Positions 1 through 8,252 of a stretch of 64,000 nt of DNA are shown piece by piece; position 1 is the stretch's first letter; each line of letters starts with the position of its first letter. This DNA is from Sphingomonas phyllosphaerae (lineage in GTDB: Bacteria > Pseudomonadota > Alphaproteobacteria > Sphingomonadales > Sphingomonadaceae). Under the pieces are notes generated by a model, which saw only the letters and a program-made list of their open reading frames with translations, did no database searches and was not told where the DNA came from. The DNA lies in contig JAQIJC010000001.1 of the NCBI GenBank assembly GCA_036946405.1, positions 937,001 through 1,001,000 of the forward strand, read 5' to 3'. The translations under genes were made by a program, and so were the position numbers.

Positions 1-1519
1 GCTTCGCCGCCGCGCCCGCATCGGGGGTGCGGGTGTTGACCAAGGCGCGATTGGCGTCGCCCTTGAACAGCCTGTTGGTCGATTCGACGATCGCGGCGGG
101 CGTGAACATCCCCTTCGTACGCGCCTGCTTCAGAATGTCGTAGCTGGTCTGCGGACCCGCGACCGTCTCGCGGATGTCGAGCGCGCTGACCATGTCGTCG
201 GCCTGCTTCGCGCCCGCCTCGACCCGCGCGGTGTCGACGTCATTCTTCATCGCGGCGTCGAACTCGGCCAGCTCGCGGTCGATCTCACCCTGCGTCGGCG
301 GGGTCGCCATGGCGTCGGCGATCACCGCGCGGATATCCTTCAACGCGGCTTCCCAGTCGGTGCCGATCGGGATGACGTTGGTGAAGGTGCCGTTGGCAGA
401 GCGCGACACGTCGTCGAGATTGACCGCCGCCTGCAGGAAGCTGCCCCCGGCGCGCGCGCGCGTCTCCAGCCGGCGGTTGATGAGCCGCATCGCGAGCTGG
501 TCGACCATCCTTTTCTGGTTGAAGACGATCGTATCGCTCTGATATTTCCACGGGCGTAGCACCGCGGTGGCGACGACCGGCGGCAGCGATGGCTCGGCGA
601 TCGTCTTGGCGATCGGCTCATCGGTCTGCGGCGTGCCGAAATCGGGATCGGCGGGATTGGGACCCTTGCCCTGCCAGCCGCCGAAATTCTTGACCACCAG
701 CCGCGCGGCGACATCGGGATCGATATCGCCCGAGATGATGACCACCGCGCGCGAAGGGCGATACCATTTGTCGTGGAACGCCTGCACGCTGGCCGGGTTC
801 GCCGCTTCCAGCGTCTTGATCGTCCCGATCGGCGAGCGGCTGGCGAGCGGCTGGCCAGCGAAGAAGGTCTGGCGCAGCGCGTCGCCATAGCGGACCTGCG
901 GCCCCGGCGCCTCGCGCTGTTCGGCGAGCACCGCCGGGCGCTCGGCGGCGAGCCCGGCGTCGCTGATCGCGGGCGCGGCCATCATCCCCGAGAAGATCTT
1001 GAGGCTCTCGTCGAGCTTCACGTCGGTCGCGCCGGGCAGGTCGAGCTTGTAGACGGTCTGGGTCGGGGTGGTCGACGCGTTCGAATCGCTGCCGAACGTC
1101 GCGCCGAACCGCTGCCACACGCGCTTGGCCTCACCGTCGGGGACGTATTTCGAGCCGCGGAACGACAGATGTTCGATCAGGTGCGCAAAGCCCTGTTCGG
1201 CATCGGTTTCGTACAATGATCCCGCGTCGATGCGGACCCGCACCGCGACCTGCCCCGGCGGCACCGAATTGCGCCGCACCGCATAGCGCAACCCGCTGGG
1301 CAGTGCGCCGAAATGCCAATTGGTGTCGGGAGGGATGTCCGAGTCGGCGAACAGCCATGGCCGCGTGTCGACCGTGATCGGCGCGGCCGCCTGCGTGGGA
1401 ACGGTGGAGGTGGCGACCGGCGCGCGCCGCGCACGCTGCTGCGCGGGGAGCGGCAGCGCGACGGAGACGAGCAGGAGGGCGACGAGCGGCTTCGCGAGCA
1501 CGCGCGAATAAGGATGCAT
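1..1519 (-). CDS. M16 family zinc peptidase, N-terminal part (runs off the window)
   Basis: The minus-strand frame is open from an ATG at 1519 to the window edge, giving about 506 residues without a stop; the C-terminus lies outside. A hydrophobic stretch at residues 11-25 ending in ALPLPAQQ looks like a Sec signal peptide, so a periplasmic enzyme is likely. The inverted zinc motif HLIEH is at residues 113-117 (HxxEH of the insulinase/pitrilysin family), with M16 core and the following M16_C-type region visible. Family members degrade peptides or misfolded exported proteins. No clear Shine-Dalgarno precedes the ATG, so the start is moderately sure. Divergent from the hydroxylase gene next door. 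Confidence 0.88.
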   Translation of the reverse strand, partial: MHPYSRVLAKPLVALLLVSVALPLPAQQRARRAPVATSTVPTQAAAPITVDTRPWLFADSDIPPDTNWHFGALPSGLRYAVRRNSVPPGQVAVRVRIDAGSLYETDAEQGFAHLIEHLSFRGSKYVPDGEAKRVWQRFGATFGSDSNASTTPTQTVYKLDLPGATDVKLDESLKIFSGMMAAPAISDAGLAAERPAVLAEQREAPGPQVRYGDALRQTFFAGQPLASRSPIGTIKTLEAANPASVQAFHDKWYRPSRAVVIISGDIDPDVAARLVVKNFGGWQGKGPNPADPDFGTPQTDEPIAKTIAEPSLPPVVATAVLRPWKYQSDTIVFNQKRMVDQLAMRLINRRLETRARAGGSFLQAAVNLDDVSRSANGTFTNVIPIGTDWEAALKDIRAVIADAMATPPTQGEIDRELAEFDAAMKNDVDTARVEAGAKQADDMVSALDIRETVAGPQTSYDILKQARTKGMFTPAAIVESTNRLFKGDANRALVNTRTPDAGAAAK

Positions 1520-1687
1520 GGCCCGAGTGTAGGGACGGGCGCGGCGCGCGGCAACGGCCGCCCGCCTTTCCTTTGCCGTTGTGCGCCACGTTCTGGCCGC
1601 GATGCGGGTTTATCCGCCGCCACTTTCCTGTCGTTCGCGGCGGGCAAGTAATTGATCGACAAGCAGATGATGAGGTGAAATCTGAGA

Positions 1688-2467
1688 GTGTCCGCATCGG
1701 GATCGCTGGCTGCGTCGCCCTCGTCGGTGCTGGTCGCCGAACGCGGCCGGCCATGGCCGGTGCGCGTCGGAAAGCGGCTGCGCGGCACCGTCGACCGGCT
1801 GATCGCGGGATCGTCGCTGGTCGCCAACGCACCGGTGCTCGACGTGCGCGATTTCGCCTGGACCGCACTGCTCCGCGATCGCTGGCATGACATCCTTGCC
1901 GAGGCGCGCGCGGTGGCGCTGGTCGGCGATGCCGCGCCCAGCCTCGCCACCATTTCCCCCGATCACCGCGCGATCGCCGAGGTCGGCAAGTGGCGCTCCT
2001 ACTTCCTGTGGGGCTACGGCTATCGCATCGACGACAATCTGACGCGCTGCCCGCGGACCCGCGACGTGCTGGCGCGCGTGCCCGGGCTGACCACCGCCTT
2101 CTTCTCGATCCTCGCGCCCGGGACGCACATTCCGCCGCACCGCGGCGTGACGAAGGGGCTCATCACCTGCCATCTCGCGCTGATCGTGCCGCGCGACGGC
2201 GACGTGCGGATGCGCGTCGGCGACCGGATCGTCCGCTGGTCGGAAGGCGAGACGCTCGTGTTCGACGACACCTACGACCATGAGGTGTGGAACGATACCG
2301 ACGGCACCCGCGTGGTGCTGCTGATCCAGTTCGAACGCCCGCTGCGCCAGCCCGGAAAATGGGCGGCGGACCTGTTCCTCGGCGCGGTCCGCCGCTCCGC
2401 CTTCGTTCAGGAGGCGCGTGCGAATATCGCGAAGTGGAATGCGGCGGTCGGCCAGATGGACGGGTGA
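1688..2467 (+). CDS. Aspartyl/asparaginyl beta-hydroxylase family (LpxO-like) dioxygenase
   Basis: 259 residues from a GTG start preceded by AGGTGAAA. The C-terminal two thirds match the PF05118 jelly-roll: WRSYFLWGYGYRIDDNLTRC then CPRT near 121, iron ligands HIPPH at 147-151, and the second histidine in FDDTYDHEVWN at about 198. This layout is that of LpxO-type Fe(II)/2-oxoglutarate oxygenases, which 2-hydroxylate a lipid A myristate, and of the peptidyl Asp hydroxylases. Sphingomonads lack lipid A but carry 2-hydroxymyristate in glycosphingolipids, so a fatty-acyl hydroxylase role is an attractive inference that the sequence alone cannot prove. No membrane helix is obvious. Confidence 0.82.
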   Translation: MSASGSLAASPSSVLVAERGRPWPVRVGKRLRGTVDRLIAGSSLVANAPVLDVRDFAWTALLRDRWHDILAEARAVALVGDAAPSLATISPDHRAIAEVGKWRSYFLWGYGYRIDDNLTRCPRTRDVLARVPGLTTAFFSILAPGTHIPPHRGVTKGLITCHLALIVPRDGDVRMRVGDRIVRWSEGETLVFDDTYDHEVWNDTDGTRVVLLIQFERPLRQPGKWAADLFLGAVRRSAFVQEARANIAKWNAAVGQMDG

Positions 2468-2514
2468 TCGGCCTCCTTCGGTCATTCCCGGCCCGCCGTC
2501 ATTCCCCGGTTACC

Positions 2515-2608
2515 GTCATCCCCGCGGAGGCGGGGATCCAGAACCTCTGACGCCTGCGCCTCTATCGACAAACCTGTGCGTCTGGATCCCCGCCTTCGCG
2601 GGGATGAC
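2515..2608. repeat. Intergenic palindromic repeat, family A copy 1
   Basis: The left arm GTCATCCCCGCGGAGGCGGG is answered by CCCGCCTTCGCGGGGATGAC on the right, with the internal strings ATCCAGAACCTCTGAC and GCGTCTGGATCC between. The same element recurs at 47202, 48650, 49183 (inverted, diverged) and 57469. It fills the gap between the hydroxylase and nfuA and could fold as a long hairpin in either transcript. Confidence 0.9.
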
Positions 2609-2707
2609 GAAAGAGAGCGGAACGATCCCCTCCATCTATCCCGCCCGAAACGATCGCTTTCCTCCTGCGCGCTTGATCCGGCGCGCCGCACGCGCCACAT
2701 CGCCGCC

Positions 2708-3280
2708 ATGCTGATTGAAACCGAAGCCACGCCCAACCCGGCGACGCTCAAGTTCCTGCCCGGCCGCACCGTCATGGACGCCGGCACGCGCGACTTCGCC
2801 ACCCCCGAGGAAGCGGAAGCGAGCCCGCTCGCCGACGCGCTGTTCGGGCTCGGCGACGTCACCGGCGTGTTCTTCGGGCGCGACTTCGTTTCGGTGACCG
2901 CGGCGCCCGGCGTCCAGTGGAGCACGCTCAAGCCCGATGTGCTCGCGATCCTGATGGATCATTTCACCGCGCAGATGCCGCTGTTCCGCACCGGCGGCGC
3001 GGGCTTCAGCGTGCCGCCCGAGGAAGAGACGTTCGCCGAGAACCCCGAGGATGCGGACATCGTCGCGCAGATCAAGGAACTGATCGACACCCGCGTCCGC
3101 CCGGCGGTCGCCAACGACGGGGGCGACATCGTCTATCGCGGCTTCGACAAGGGCAAGGTGTTCCTGCGGATGCAGGGCGCGTGCGCCGGCTGCCCGTCGT
3201 CGAGCGCGACGCTCAAGAACGGCATCGAGCAGCTGCTGCGCTATTACGTCCCCGAGGTGACGGAGGTGCGCGCGGTCTGA
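2708..3280 (+). CDS. NifU-like Fe-S scaffold/carrier (NfuA type)
   Basis: 190 residues. Residues 1-90 form the Nfu_N (Scaffold) domain beginning MLIETEATPNPATLKFLPG. The C-terminal NifU domain carries the CAGC motif at about 159-162 (CxxC), which binds a 4Fe-4S cluster at a dimer interface. Family members receive clusters and deliver them to apo-enzymes such as MiaB and aconitase. The ATG at 2708 matches the conserved N-terminus of the family; a longer in-frame extension would run into the repeat. It lies just upstream of the nitroreductase and may be co-transcribed with it. Confidence 0.93.
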   Translation: MLIETEATPNPATLKFLPGRTVMDAGTRDFATPEEAEASPLADALFGLGDVTGVFFGRDFVSVTAAPGVQWSTLKPDVLAILMDHFTAQMPLFRTGGAGFSVPPEEETFAENPEDADIVAQIKELIDTRVRPAVANDGGDIVYRGFDKGKVFLRMQGACAGCPSSSATLKNGIEQLLRYYVPEVTEVRAV

Positions 3281-3315
3281 TCGCGCGCCGACCTTCCCGA
3301 TAATTGGAGTTTCCG

Positions 3316-3909
3316 ATGGCCACCCCGCTCGACGACCAGGCGCTCGACCAGCTGTTCCGCACCGCGCGCACCTTCAACCATTATCGCGACGAACCGGTCG
3401 GCGAGGACACGCTTCGCGCGCTGTGGGAGCTGGTGAAGATGGGGCCGACCTCAGCCAACCAGCTGCCCGCGCGGCTGGTATGGTGCGTGTCGGACGAGGC
3501 CAAGGCGACGCTCGCCGCCGCCTGCTCTGACACCAACCGCGACAAGGTGCTGAAGGCGCCGGTCAGCGTCGTGATCGGCATGGACGTCGAATTCCACGAG
3601 CACCTGCCCGAGCTGTTCCCGCACGTCGACGCCAAGAGCTGGTTCGATGGCAATCGCGAGCTGCGCGAGGCGTCGGCGTTCCGCAATTCGTCGTTGCAGG
3701 GTGGCTATCTGATCCTCGCCGCGCGTGCGTTGGGGCTGGATGTCGGGCCGATGTCGGGCTTCGACGCCGGTGCGGTCGACAAGGCGTTCTTCGCCGACAC
3801 GCCGGCGGTGCGCACCAATTTCATCGCGACGCTCGGCTATGGCGATCCCGCGACGCTCCACCCGCGCAACCCGCGCCCGGCATTCGAGACGTTCAACCGC
3901 CTCGCCTGA
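3316..3909 (+). CDS. Nitroreductase family flavoprotein (RutE/HadB-like)
   Basis: 197 residues from the ATG at 3316, with GGAG eight bases upstream; an in-frame TTG at 3304 is less likely. The N-terminus [12 protein letters not shown] and the motif [16 protein letters not shown] are typical of the RutE subgroup, FMN-dependent NAD(P)H reductases that reduce malonic semialdehyde or nitro/quinone compounds. A C-terminal GYGDP segment is the usual cofactor-binding strand. With no rut genes near, the substrate is unknown. Its stop codon overlaps the tsaB start (TGATG), so translation is probably coupled. Confidence 0.85.
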   Translation: MATPLDDQALDQLFRTARTFNHYRDEPVGEDTLRALWELVKMGPTSANQLPARLVWCVSDEAKATLAAACSDTNRDKVLKAPVSVVIGMDVEFHEHLPELFPHVDAKSWFDGNRELREASAFRNSSLQGGYLILAARALGLDVGPMSGFDAGAVDKAFFADTPAVRTNFIATLGYGDPATLHPRNPRPAFETFNRLA

Positions 3910-4538
3910 TGCGCACCCTGGTGATCGACACCGCGACCGCCGCCTGTTCGGTCGCGCTGTTCGAGGACGAGCGACTGCTCGCGCACACGCATGACGTGGT
4001 CGGGCGCGGCCATGCCGAACGGCTGGTGCCGATGATCGCCGCGCTGCCGGACGGCGGGCGCGCCGACCGCGTGCTGGTCGATGTCGGGCCGGGCAGCTTC
4101 ACCGGCATCCGCGTCGGGATCGCCGCCGCGCGCGCGCTCGCGTTCGGCTGGGGCGCGACGATCGCCGGCTATGGCGCGCCGTCGCTGGTGGCGGTCGCCG
4201 CGCTCACCGATGATCCGCGCCCGCTTGCGGTGGTGATGGAAGGCGGGCACGGTGAGGTCTTCATGCAGGGCTTCACCGCTCCCTTCGCCGCGCTCGACGC
4301 ACCCCGTTCGCTGACCCCGGCGGCGGCGCTTGCAGCGCTGGAAGGTCGCCGCGCGATCGGCAGCGGCACGCGCTGGCTCGCCGCGCTCGACGCGGGTGTG
4401 CCGCTCGACGAGACCTTGCCCGACGCGCGTCATGCGCTGCTGCTCCCGCCCGCGGCGCGCGCGCTGCCGCCGGTGCCCGTCTACGGCCGCGCGCCCGACG
4501 CAAAGCTGCCGGCCGTCGCGCGCGTGCCCGCCGCATGA
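3909..4538 (+). CDS. tsaB: tRNA threonylcarbamoyladenosine biosynthesis protein TsaB
   Basis: 209 residues starting [20 protein letters not shown], the ASKHA N-terminal fold of TsaB, followed by the signature GPGSFTGIRVGIAAARALA. TsaB partners TsaD (and TsaE) to form t6A37 in ANN-decoding tRNAs. The short, degenerate C-terminal half is normal for the family. It begins inside the nitroreductase stop codon and overlaps rimI by four bases (ATGA), and the tsaB-rimI pairing is a widespread gene order. Confidence 0.95.
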   Translation: MRTLVIDTATAACSVALFEDERLLAHTHDVVGRGHAERLVPMIAALPDGGRADRVLVDVGPGSFTGIRVGIAAARALAFGWGATIAGYGAPSLVAVAALTDDPRPLAVVMEGGHGEVFMQGFTAPFAALDAPRSLTPAAALAALEGRRAIGSGTRWLAALDAGVPLDETLPDARHALLLPPAARALPPVPVYGRAPDAKLPAVARVPAA

Positions 4539-5020
4539 GCACGCGGGTGCGGCTGATCGAGCTGGCGCCGGGCGGCGCGGCGGATGCCGAGGTGGTCGAT
4601 CGGATCATGCTCGCCGCCTTCGACCCGCGTTATGGCGAGGCGTGGACGCGGAGCCAGTGTATCGGCATCCTCGCCATGCCCGGTGTCTGGCTGACACTGG
4701 CGCGCGTCGACGACACGGTGGTCGGCTTCGCTTTGGTCCGCGCGATCATGGACGAGGCCGAATTGCTGCTGATCGCGGTCGACCCGCCCGCACGCCGCAG
4801 CGGCGTCGGTGCGGCGTTGCTGCGCGGGGTGATCGCCGAATGCGAGGGGCGCGGGGTGGCGAAGCTGCATCTGGAGGTGCGCGCCAACAACCCGGCGGTC
4901 GCGCTCTACGCCGCGCATGGCTTCCGTCACGCCGGGGTACGTCGCAACTATTATCGCGGGCGCGACGGACAGGCGTTCGACGCGCACACCTACGCCCGCG
5001 CGCTCGAAATTCATCGATAA
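4535..5020 (+). CDS. rimI: Ribosomal protein S18-alanine N-acetyltransferase RimI
   Basis: 161 residues. A GNAT fold is visible: the acetyl-CoA loop PPARRSGVGAALLRGVI (R/Q-x-x-G-x-G/A), then LEVRANNPAVALYAAHGF and a terminal RRNYY, the RimI signature. The enzyme acetylates the N-terminal alanine of S18. The start overlaps the tsaB stop, the usual tsaB-rimI coupling, which supports RimI rather than a generic GNAT. Confidence 0.9.
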   Translation: MSTRVRLIELAPGGAADAEVVDRIMLAAFDPRYGEAWTRSQCIGILAMPGVWLTLARVDDTVVGFALVRAIMDEAELLLIAVDPPARRSGVGAALLRGVIAECEGRGVAKLHLEVRANNPAVALYAAHGFRHAGVRRNYYRGRDGQAFDAHTYARALEIHR

Positions 5021-5027
5021 TCGCCTT

Positions 5028-5053
5028 TTGCGAGTCGGTAGCGCTTTTCGCAA
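5028..5053. promoter_or_regulatory. Inverted repeat upstream of fur (candidate operator)
   Basis: TTGCGA at 5028-5033 and TCGCAA at 5048-5053 form a perfect six-base inverted repeat with a 14-base spacer, 17 bases before the fur start. The position suits an autoregulatory site, but the spacing is wide for a classic Fur box, and the assignment is inference only. Confidence 0.3.
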
Positions 5054-5070
5054 CAAGCGCGATCCATTAC

Positions 5071-5499
5071 ATGGCGATCATGGCTCGCAAGATCGATCTC
5101 GAAGCGCTGTGTCACGAAAAGGGCCTGCGTATCACCGAACAGCGTCGCGTCATCGCGCGCGTTCTGTCGGAGGCGGAAGACCATCCTGACGTGGAAAAGG
5201 TCTATGCGCGCGCCTCCGCGATCGACCCCGGCATCTCGATCGCCACCGTCTATCGCACCGTGCGGCTGTTCGAAGAGGCGGGCATCCTCGACCGCCACGA
5301 TTTCGGCGACGGCCGCGCGCGCTACGAACCGTCGCCGGAGGCTCATCACGACCATCTGATCGATGTCGAGACCGGCAAGGTGATCGAATTCGTCGATCCC
5401 GAACTCGAGCTGCTGCAAAAGGCGATCGCCGAGCGGCTCGGCTTCCGGCTCGTCGACCATCGCATGGAATTGTACGGCGTCGCGCTCCGCAGGGACTGA
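5071..5499 (+). CDS. Fur family transcriptional regulator
   Basis: 142 residues from ATG 5071 (MAIMARKID); the second ATG at 5080 is equally plausible. The winged helix (GLRITEQRRVIARVLSEAED, then ISIATVYRTVRLFEEAGIL) is followed by the metal-sensing region AHHDHLIDVETGKVIEF. The CxxC pairs that bind structural zinc in E. coli Fur are absent, as in many alphaproteobacterial Fur/Mur proteins, so it may sense iron or manganese. It lies between rimI and plsC with a 50-base leader carrying an inverted repeat. Confidence 0.9.
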   Translation: MAIMARKIDLEALCHEKGLRITEQRRVIARVLSEAEDHPDVEKVYARASAIDPGISIATVYRTVRLFEEAGILDRHDFGDGRARYEPSPEAHHDHLIDVETGKVIEFVDPELELLQKAIAERLGFRLVDHRMELYGVALRRD

Positions 5500-5500
5500 G

Positions 5501-6214
5501 GTGCGGCTCAACGCGCGCGGCTGGGCGCGGCTCGTCGCGCTCGCGGCGGCGCTGGTCGTCGCGCTGCTGTTGCACGGCACGTGGCGGCTGTTCCGGTTGC
5601 GCTCGCCGTGGCCGCGACGCTTTCTCGGCTGGGTGGCACGGATCGTCGGGGCGCAGGTGCGCGTCATCGGTACACCGCTGCGCCGCGACGCGGTATTGCT
5701 TGCTAATCACGTCACCTGGATCGACATCCTCGCGATGGCCGGGGCGAGCGGTGCCGCGTTCGTTGCCAAGGCCGAGTTGCGCGACGCGCCGCTGGTCGGC
5801 TGGCTGTGCACGCTCAACAACACCTTGTTCGTCCGCCGTGGTGATCGGATGGGGATCGACGCACAGGTCGCCGCGCTCCGCGACCAGCTCGCCGGCCCGC
5901 AGCCAGTGGCGATCTTCCCCGAGGGCACGACCGGCGATGGCGTGACGTTGGGGCCGTTCAAGGCCGGTCTGCTCGCCGCGCTCGCCCCGCCGCCGCCCGG
6001 CGTGCGCGTTCAGCCGGTGCGGATTGACTATGGAGAAGCCACCCCAGACGTGGCGTGGGTCGGCGCCGAAGACGGTGCGCGCCACGCGAAGCGCGTCCTC
6101 AACCGCCGCGGCACGTTCGTGGCGACGCTGCACTTCCTCACGCCCTTCGTCCCCGAAGGCGACCGCAAGACGATCGCCGCCGCGGCGCGTGCGCAGATCG
6201 AGGCGGCGGCGTAA
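5501..6214 (+). CDS. plsC: 1-acyl-sn-glycerol-3-phosphate acyltransferase (PlsC family)
   Basis: 237 residues from a GTG one base after the fur stop. An N-terminal membrane helix (residues 9-25) precedes the acyltransferase motifs: NHVTWID (NHx4D, catalytic His-Asp), the conserved NTLFVRR, and FPEGTT (glycerol-phosphate binding). The family acylates lysophosphatidic acid at the inner face of the cytoplasmic membrane. The tight spacing to fur suggests co-transcription. A role on another lysolipid, such as an ornithine lipid, cannot be excluded. Confidence 0.88.
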   Translation: MRLNARGWARLVALAAALVVALLLHGTWRLFRLRSPWPRRFLGWVARIVGAQVRVIGTPLRRDAVLLANHVTWIDILAMAGASGAAFVAKAELRDAPLVGWLCTLNNTLFVRRGDRMGIDAQVAALRDQLAGPQPVAIFPEGTTGDGVTLGPFKAGLLAALAPPPPGVRVQPVRIDYGEATPDVAWVGAEDGARHAKRVLNRRGTFVATLHFLTPFVPEGDRKTIAAAARAQIEAAA

Positions 6215-6216
6215 GG

Positions 6217-6639
6217 GTGCGGTCCGTGCTGGTTGCGACCTTCGCGCTCGCTGCCTGCTCGCGTGACGACAGTGTCGAGCGACGCGCGCGGCTCGGGCCG
6301 AACCCGACCCTCGCGCACTATATGCAGGTCGCGGATGCGCAGGCCGGCGCGCGCCGCTTCGGGCAATGCGCCGCCTGTCACTCGATCGCGGCCGGCGGTG
6401 CGGATCGCAACGGCCCGAACCTGCACGGCGTCTATGGCGCGCCGATCGCGCAGAACCGCCCGCGCTTCGGCTATACCGACGCCTTGCAGGCGCAGCGCGG
6501 CGTGTGGGACGACCAGCGACTCGACGCGTGGCTCGCCGACCCGCGCGCCACCGTGCCCGGCACGACGATGACCTTTGCCGGGGTCCGCGATCCGCTCGCG
6601 CGCGCCGACCTGATCGCCTATCTCAAGGCCCAGCGCTGA
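6217..6639 (+). CDS. Lipoprotein c-type cytochrome
   Basis: 140 residues from a GTG two bases after the plsC stop. A short signal with lipobox LAAC (Cys at about 14) predicts a lipid-anchored periplasmic protein. The single haem motif CAACH is at 51-55, the conserved GPNLHGVYG follows, and a methionine in GTTMTF (about 118) is the likely sixth ligand, as in mitochondrial-type cytochrome c2. It probably carries electrons at the membrane surface. Its place between plsC and miaB has no obvious functional link. Confidence 0.87.
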   Translation: MRSVLVATFALAACSRDDSVERRARLGPNPTLAHYMQVADAQAGARRFGQCAACHSIAAGGADRNGPNLHGVYGAPIAQNRPRFGYTDALQAQRGVWDDQRLDAWLADPRATVPGTTMTFAGVRDPLARADLIAYLKAQR

Positions 6640-6684
6640 CCGGCGCGCTGGCCAGCTCGACGCGTTTCGGCTAAGGCGCGCGCC

Positions 6685-8019
6685 ATGTCCGTGCCCCAGA
6701 AGACCCCGCCGAAGACCTTCCACGTCAAGTCGTTCGGCTGCCAGATGAACGTCTATGACGGGGAGCGGATGGCCGAATTGATGGCGGCCGAGGGGATGAT
6801 CGCCACCGACGACGCCAATGCCGCCGACCTCGTCGTGCTCAACACCTGCCACATCCGCGAGAAGGCGACCGAGAAGGTCTATTCGGACATCGGTCGCGTC
6901 CGCAAGGTCGCGGGCGCCGCGGGCCGCGCGCCGATGATCGCGGTCGCCGGCTGCGTCGCGCAGGCCGAGGGCGAGGAGATCGTCCGCCGCGCCAAGGTCG
7001 ACGTGGTCGTCGGCCCGCAGGCCTATCACAATCTCCCGAAGCTGGTCGCCGCCGCGGCGAAGGGGGAGGCCGCGCTCGACACCGACATGCCGCTCGCCTC
7101 GAAGTTCGGCGCGCTGCCTGCCCGTCGCAAGGTCGCGCCCGGCGCGTTCCTGACCGTGCAGGAAGGTTGCGACAAATTCTGCACCTATTGCGTCGTCCCC
7201 TATACGCGCGGCGCGGAGATCAGCCGCCCGTTCGCGGCGATCGTCGACGAGGCCAAGGCGCTGGTCGATGCCGGTGCGCGCGAGATCACACTGCTCGGAC
7301 AGAACGTCAACGCCTGGACCGATGGCGAGGGGCGCGGGCTCCACCACCTGATCCGCGCCCTCGACCGCATCCACGGGCTGGCGCGGATCCGCTACACCAC
7401 CAGCCATCCCAACGACATGGCGGAGGGGCTGATCGACGCGCACCGCGATGTCGAGAGTCTCATGCCGTTCCTCCATTTGCCGGTACAGGCCGGCAGCGAC
7501 CGCGTGCTGCGCGCGATGAACCGCCAGCACACGCGTGACGGCTACCTGCGCCTGCTCGACCGCATCCGCGCCGCGCGCCCCGACATCGCGCTGTCGGGCG
7601 ACTTCATCGTCGGCTTCCCCGGCGAGACCGAGGCCGAGTTCGCCGAAACGCTCAGCCTTGTCGGCGCGGTCGGCTATGCGCAGGCGTACAGCTTCAAATA
7701 TTCGCCGCGCCCCGGCACCCCGGCGGCGACGCTCGGCGAGCAGATTGCCGCCGAGGTCATGGACGAGCGCCTCCAGCGCTTGCAGGCCGCGCTCAATCGC
7801 GATCAGGCTGCCTTCAACGCCGCGTCGGTCGGGCGCGACTGCAGCGTGCTGATCGAGCGCCGTGGCAAGCGCGAGGGGCAGTGGCTCGGCAAGTCGCCGT
7901 GGCTGCAATCGGTGCACGTCGTCGGCCCGCACGCGATCGGCGACGTGCTCGAGGTGACGCTGACGCAGGCCGGGCCGCTCTCGCTGACCGGCGAGGTACG
8001 CGCGCTCGCGGCGGCGTGA
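6685..8019 (+). CDS. miaB: tRNA-2-methylthio-N6-dimethylallyladenosine synthase MiaB
   Basis: 444 residues with the full methylthiotransferase layout: an N-terminal UPF0004 domain ([14 protein letters not shown]), the radical-SAM motif CDKFCTYC (CxxxCxxC) near 159-166, and a C-terminal TRAM domain. The enzyme uses two 4Fe-4S clusters to add the methylthio group to i6A37 of tRNAs. It begins the conserved miaB-phoH-ybeY-CBS gene string. A palindromic repeat follows the stop. Confidence 0.97.
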   Translation: MSVPQKTPPKTFHVKSFGCQMNVYDGERMAELMAAEGMIATDDANAADLVVLNTCHIREKATEKVYSDIGRVRKVAGAAGRAPMIAVAGCVAQAEGEEIVRRAKVDVVVGPQAYHNLPKLVAAAAKGEAALDTDMPLASKFGALPARRKVAPGAFLTVQEGCDKFCTYCVVPYTRGAEISRPFAAIVDEAKALVDAGAREITLLGQNVNAWTDGEGRGLHHLIRALDRIHGLARIRYTTSHPNDMAEGLIDAHRDVESLMPFLHLPVQAGSDRVLRAMNRQHTRDGYLRLLDRIRAARPDIALSGDFIVGFPGETEAEFAETLSLVGAVGYAQAYSFKYSPRPGTPAATLGEQIAAEVMDERLQRLQAALNRDQAAFNAASVGRDCSVLIERRGKREGQWLGKSPWLQSVHVVGPHAIGDVLEVTLTQAGPLSLTGEVRALAAA

Positions 8020-8025
8020 CCCTGC

Positions 8026-8112
8026 GTCGCCCCGGCCTTGATCCGGGGCCCCGCTTCTTCTTCCTTTCTGGCAGGCGGTGAAAGCGGGACCCCGGATCAA
8101 GTCCGGGGTGAC
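8026..8112. repeat. Intergenic palindromic repeat, family B copy 1
   Basis: GTCGCCCCGGCCTTGATCCG at the left is the near reverse complement of CCCCGGATCAAGTCCGGGGT at the right, with CCCCGCTTC and GAAAGCGGG as inner arms. A second copy lies at 11387. It sits between miaB and phoH. Confidence 0.88.
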
Positions 8113-8252
8113 GACCATCATGTCGATTCCGCCTTCCCCCCGCAAACATCGCCTGCCACATTCGTCGGCGATGCCATTGTGCCGTCACGCGCCGCCCCTA
8201 TCTCGCCCCTTGCGGCGATCTGCCGCGTGTCGCCCATCGCCACAGGAGCCGC

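Noticed and set aside
6028-8145. A 705-codon open frame on the minus strand opposite miaB
   Set aside because: It runs antisense to a fully recognised miaB, is Arg/Ala/Asp-rich without any motif, and is the expected shadow of GC-rich codon use.
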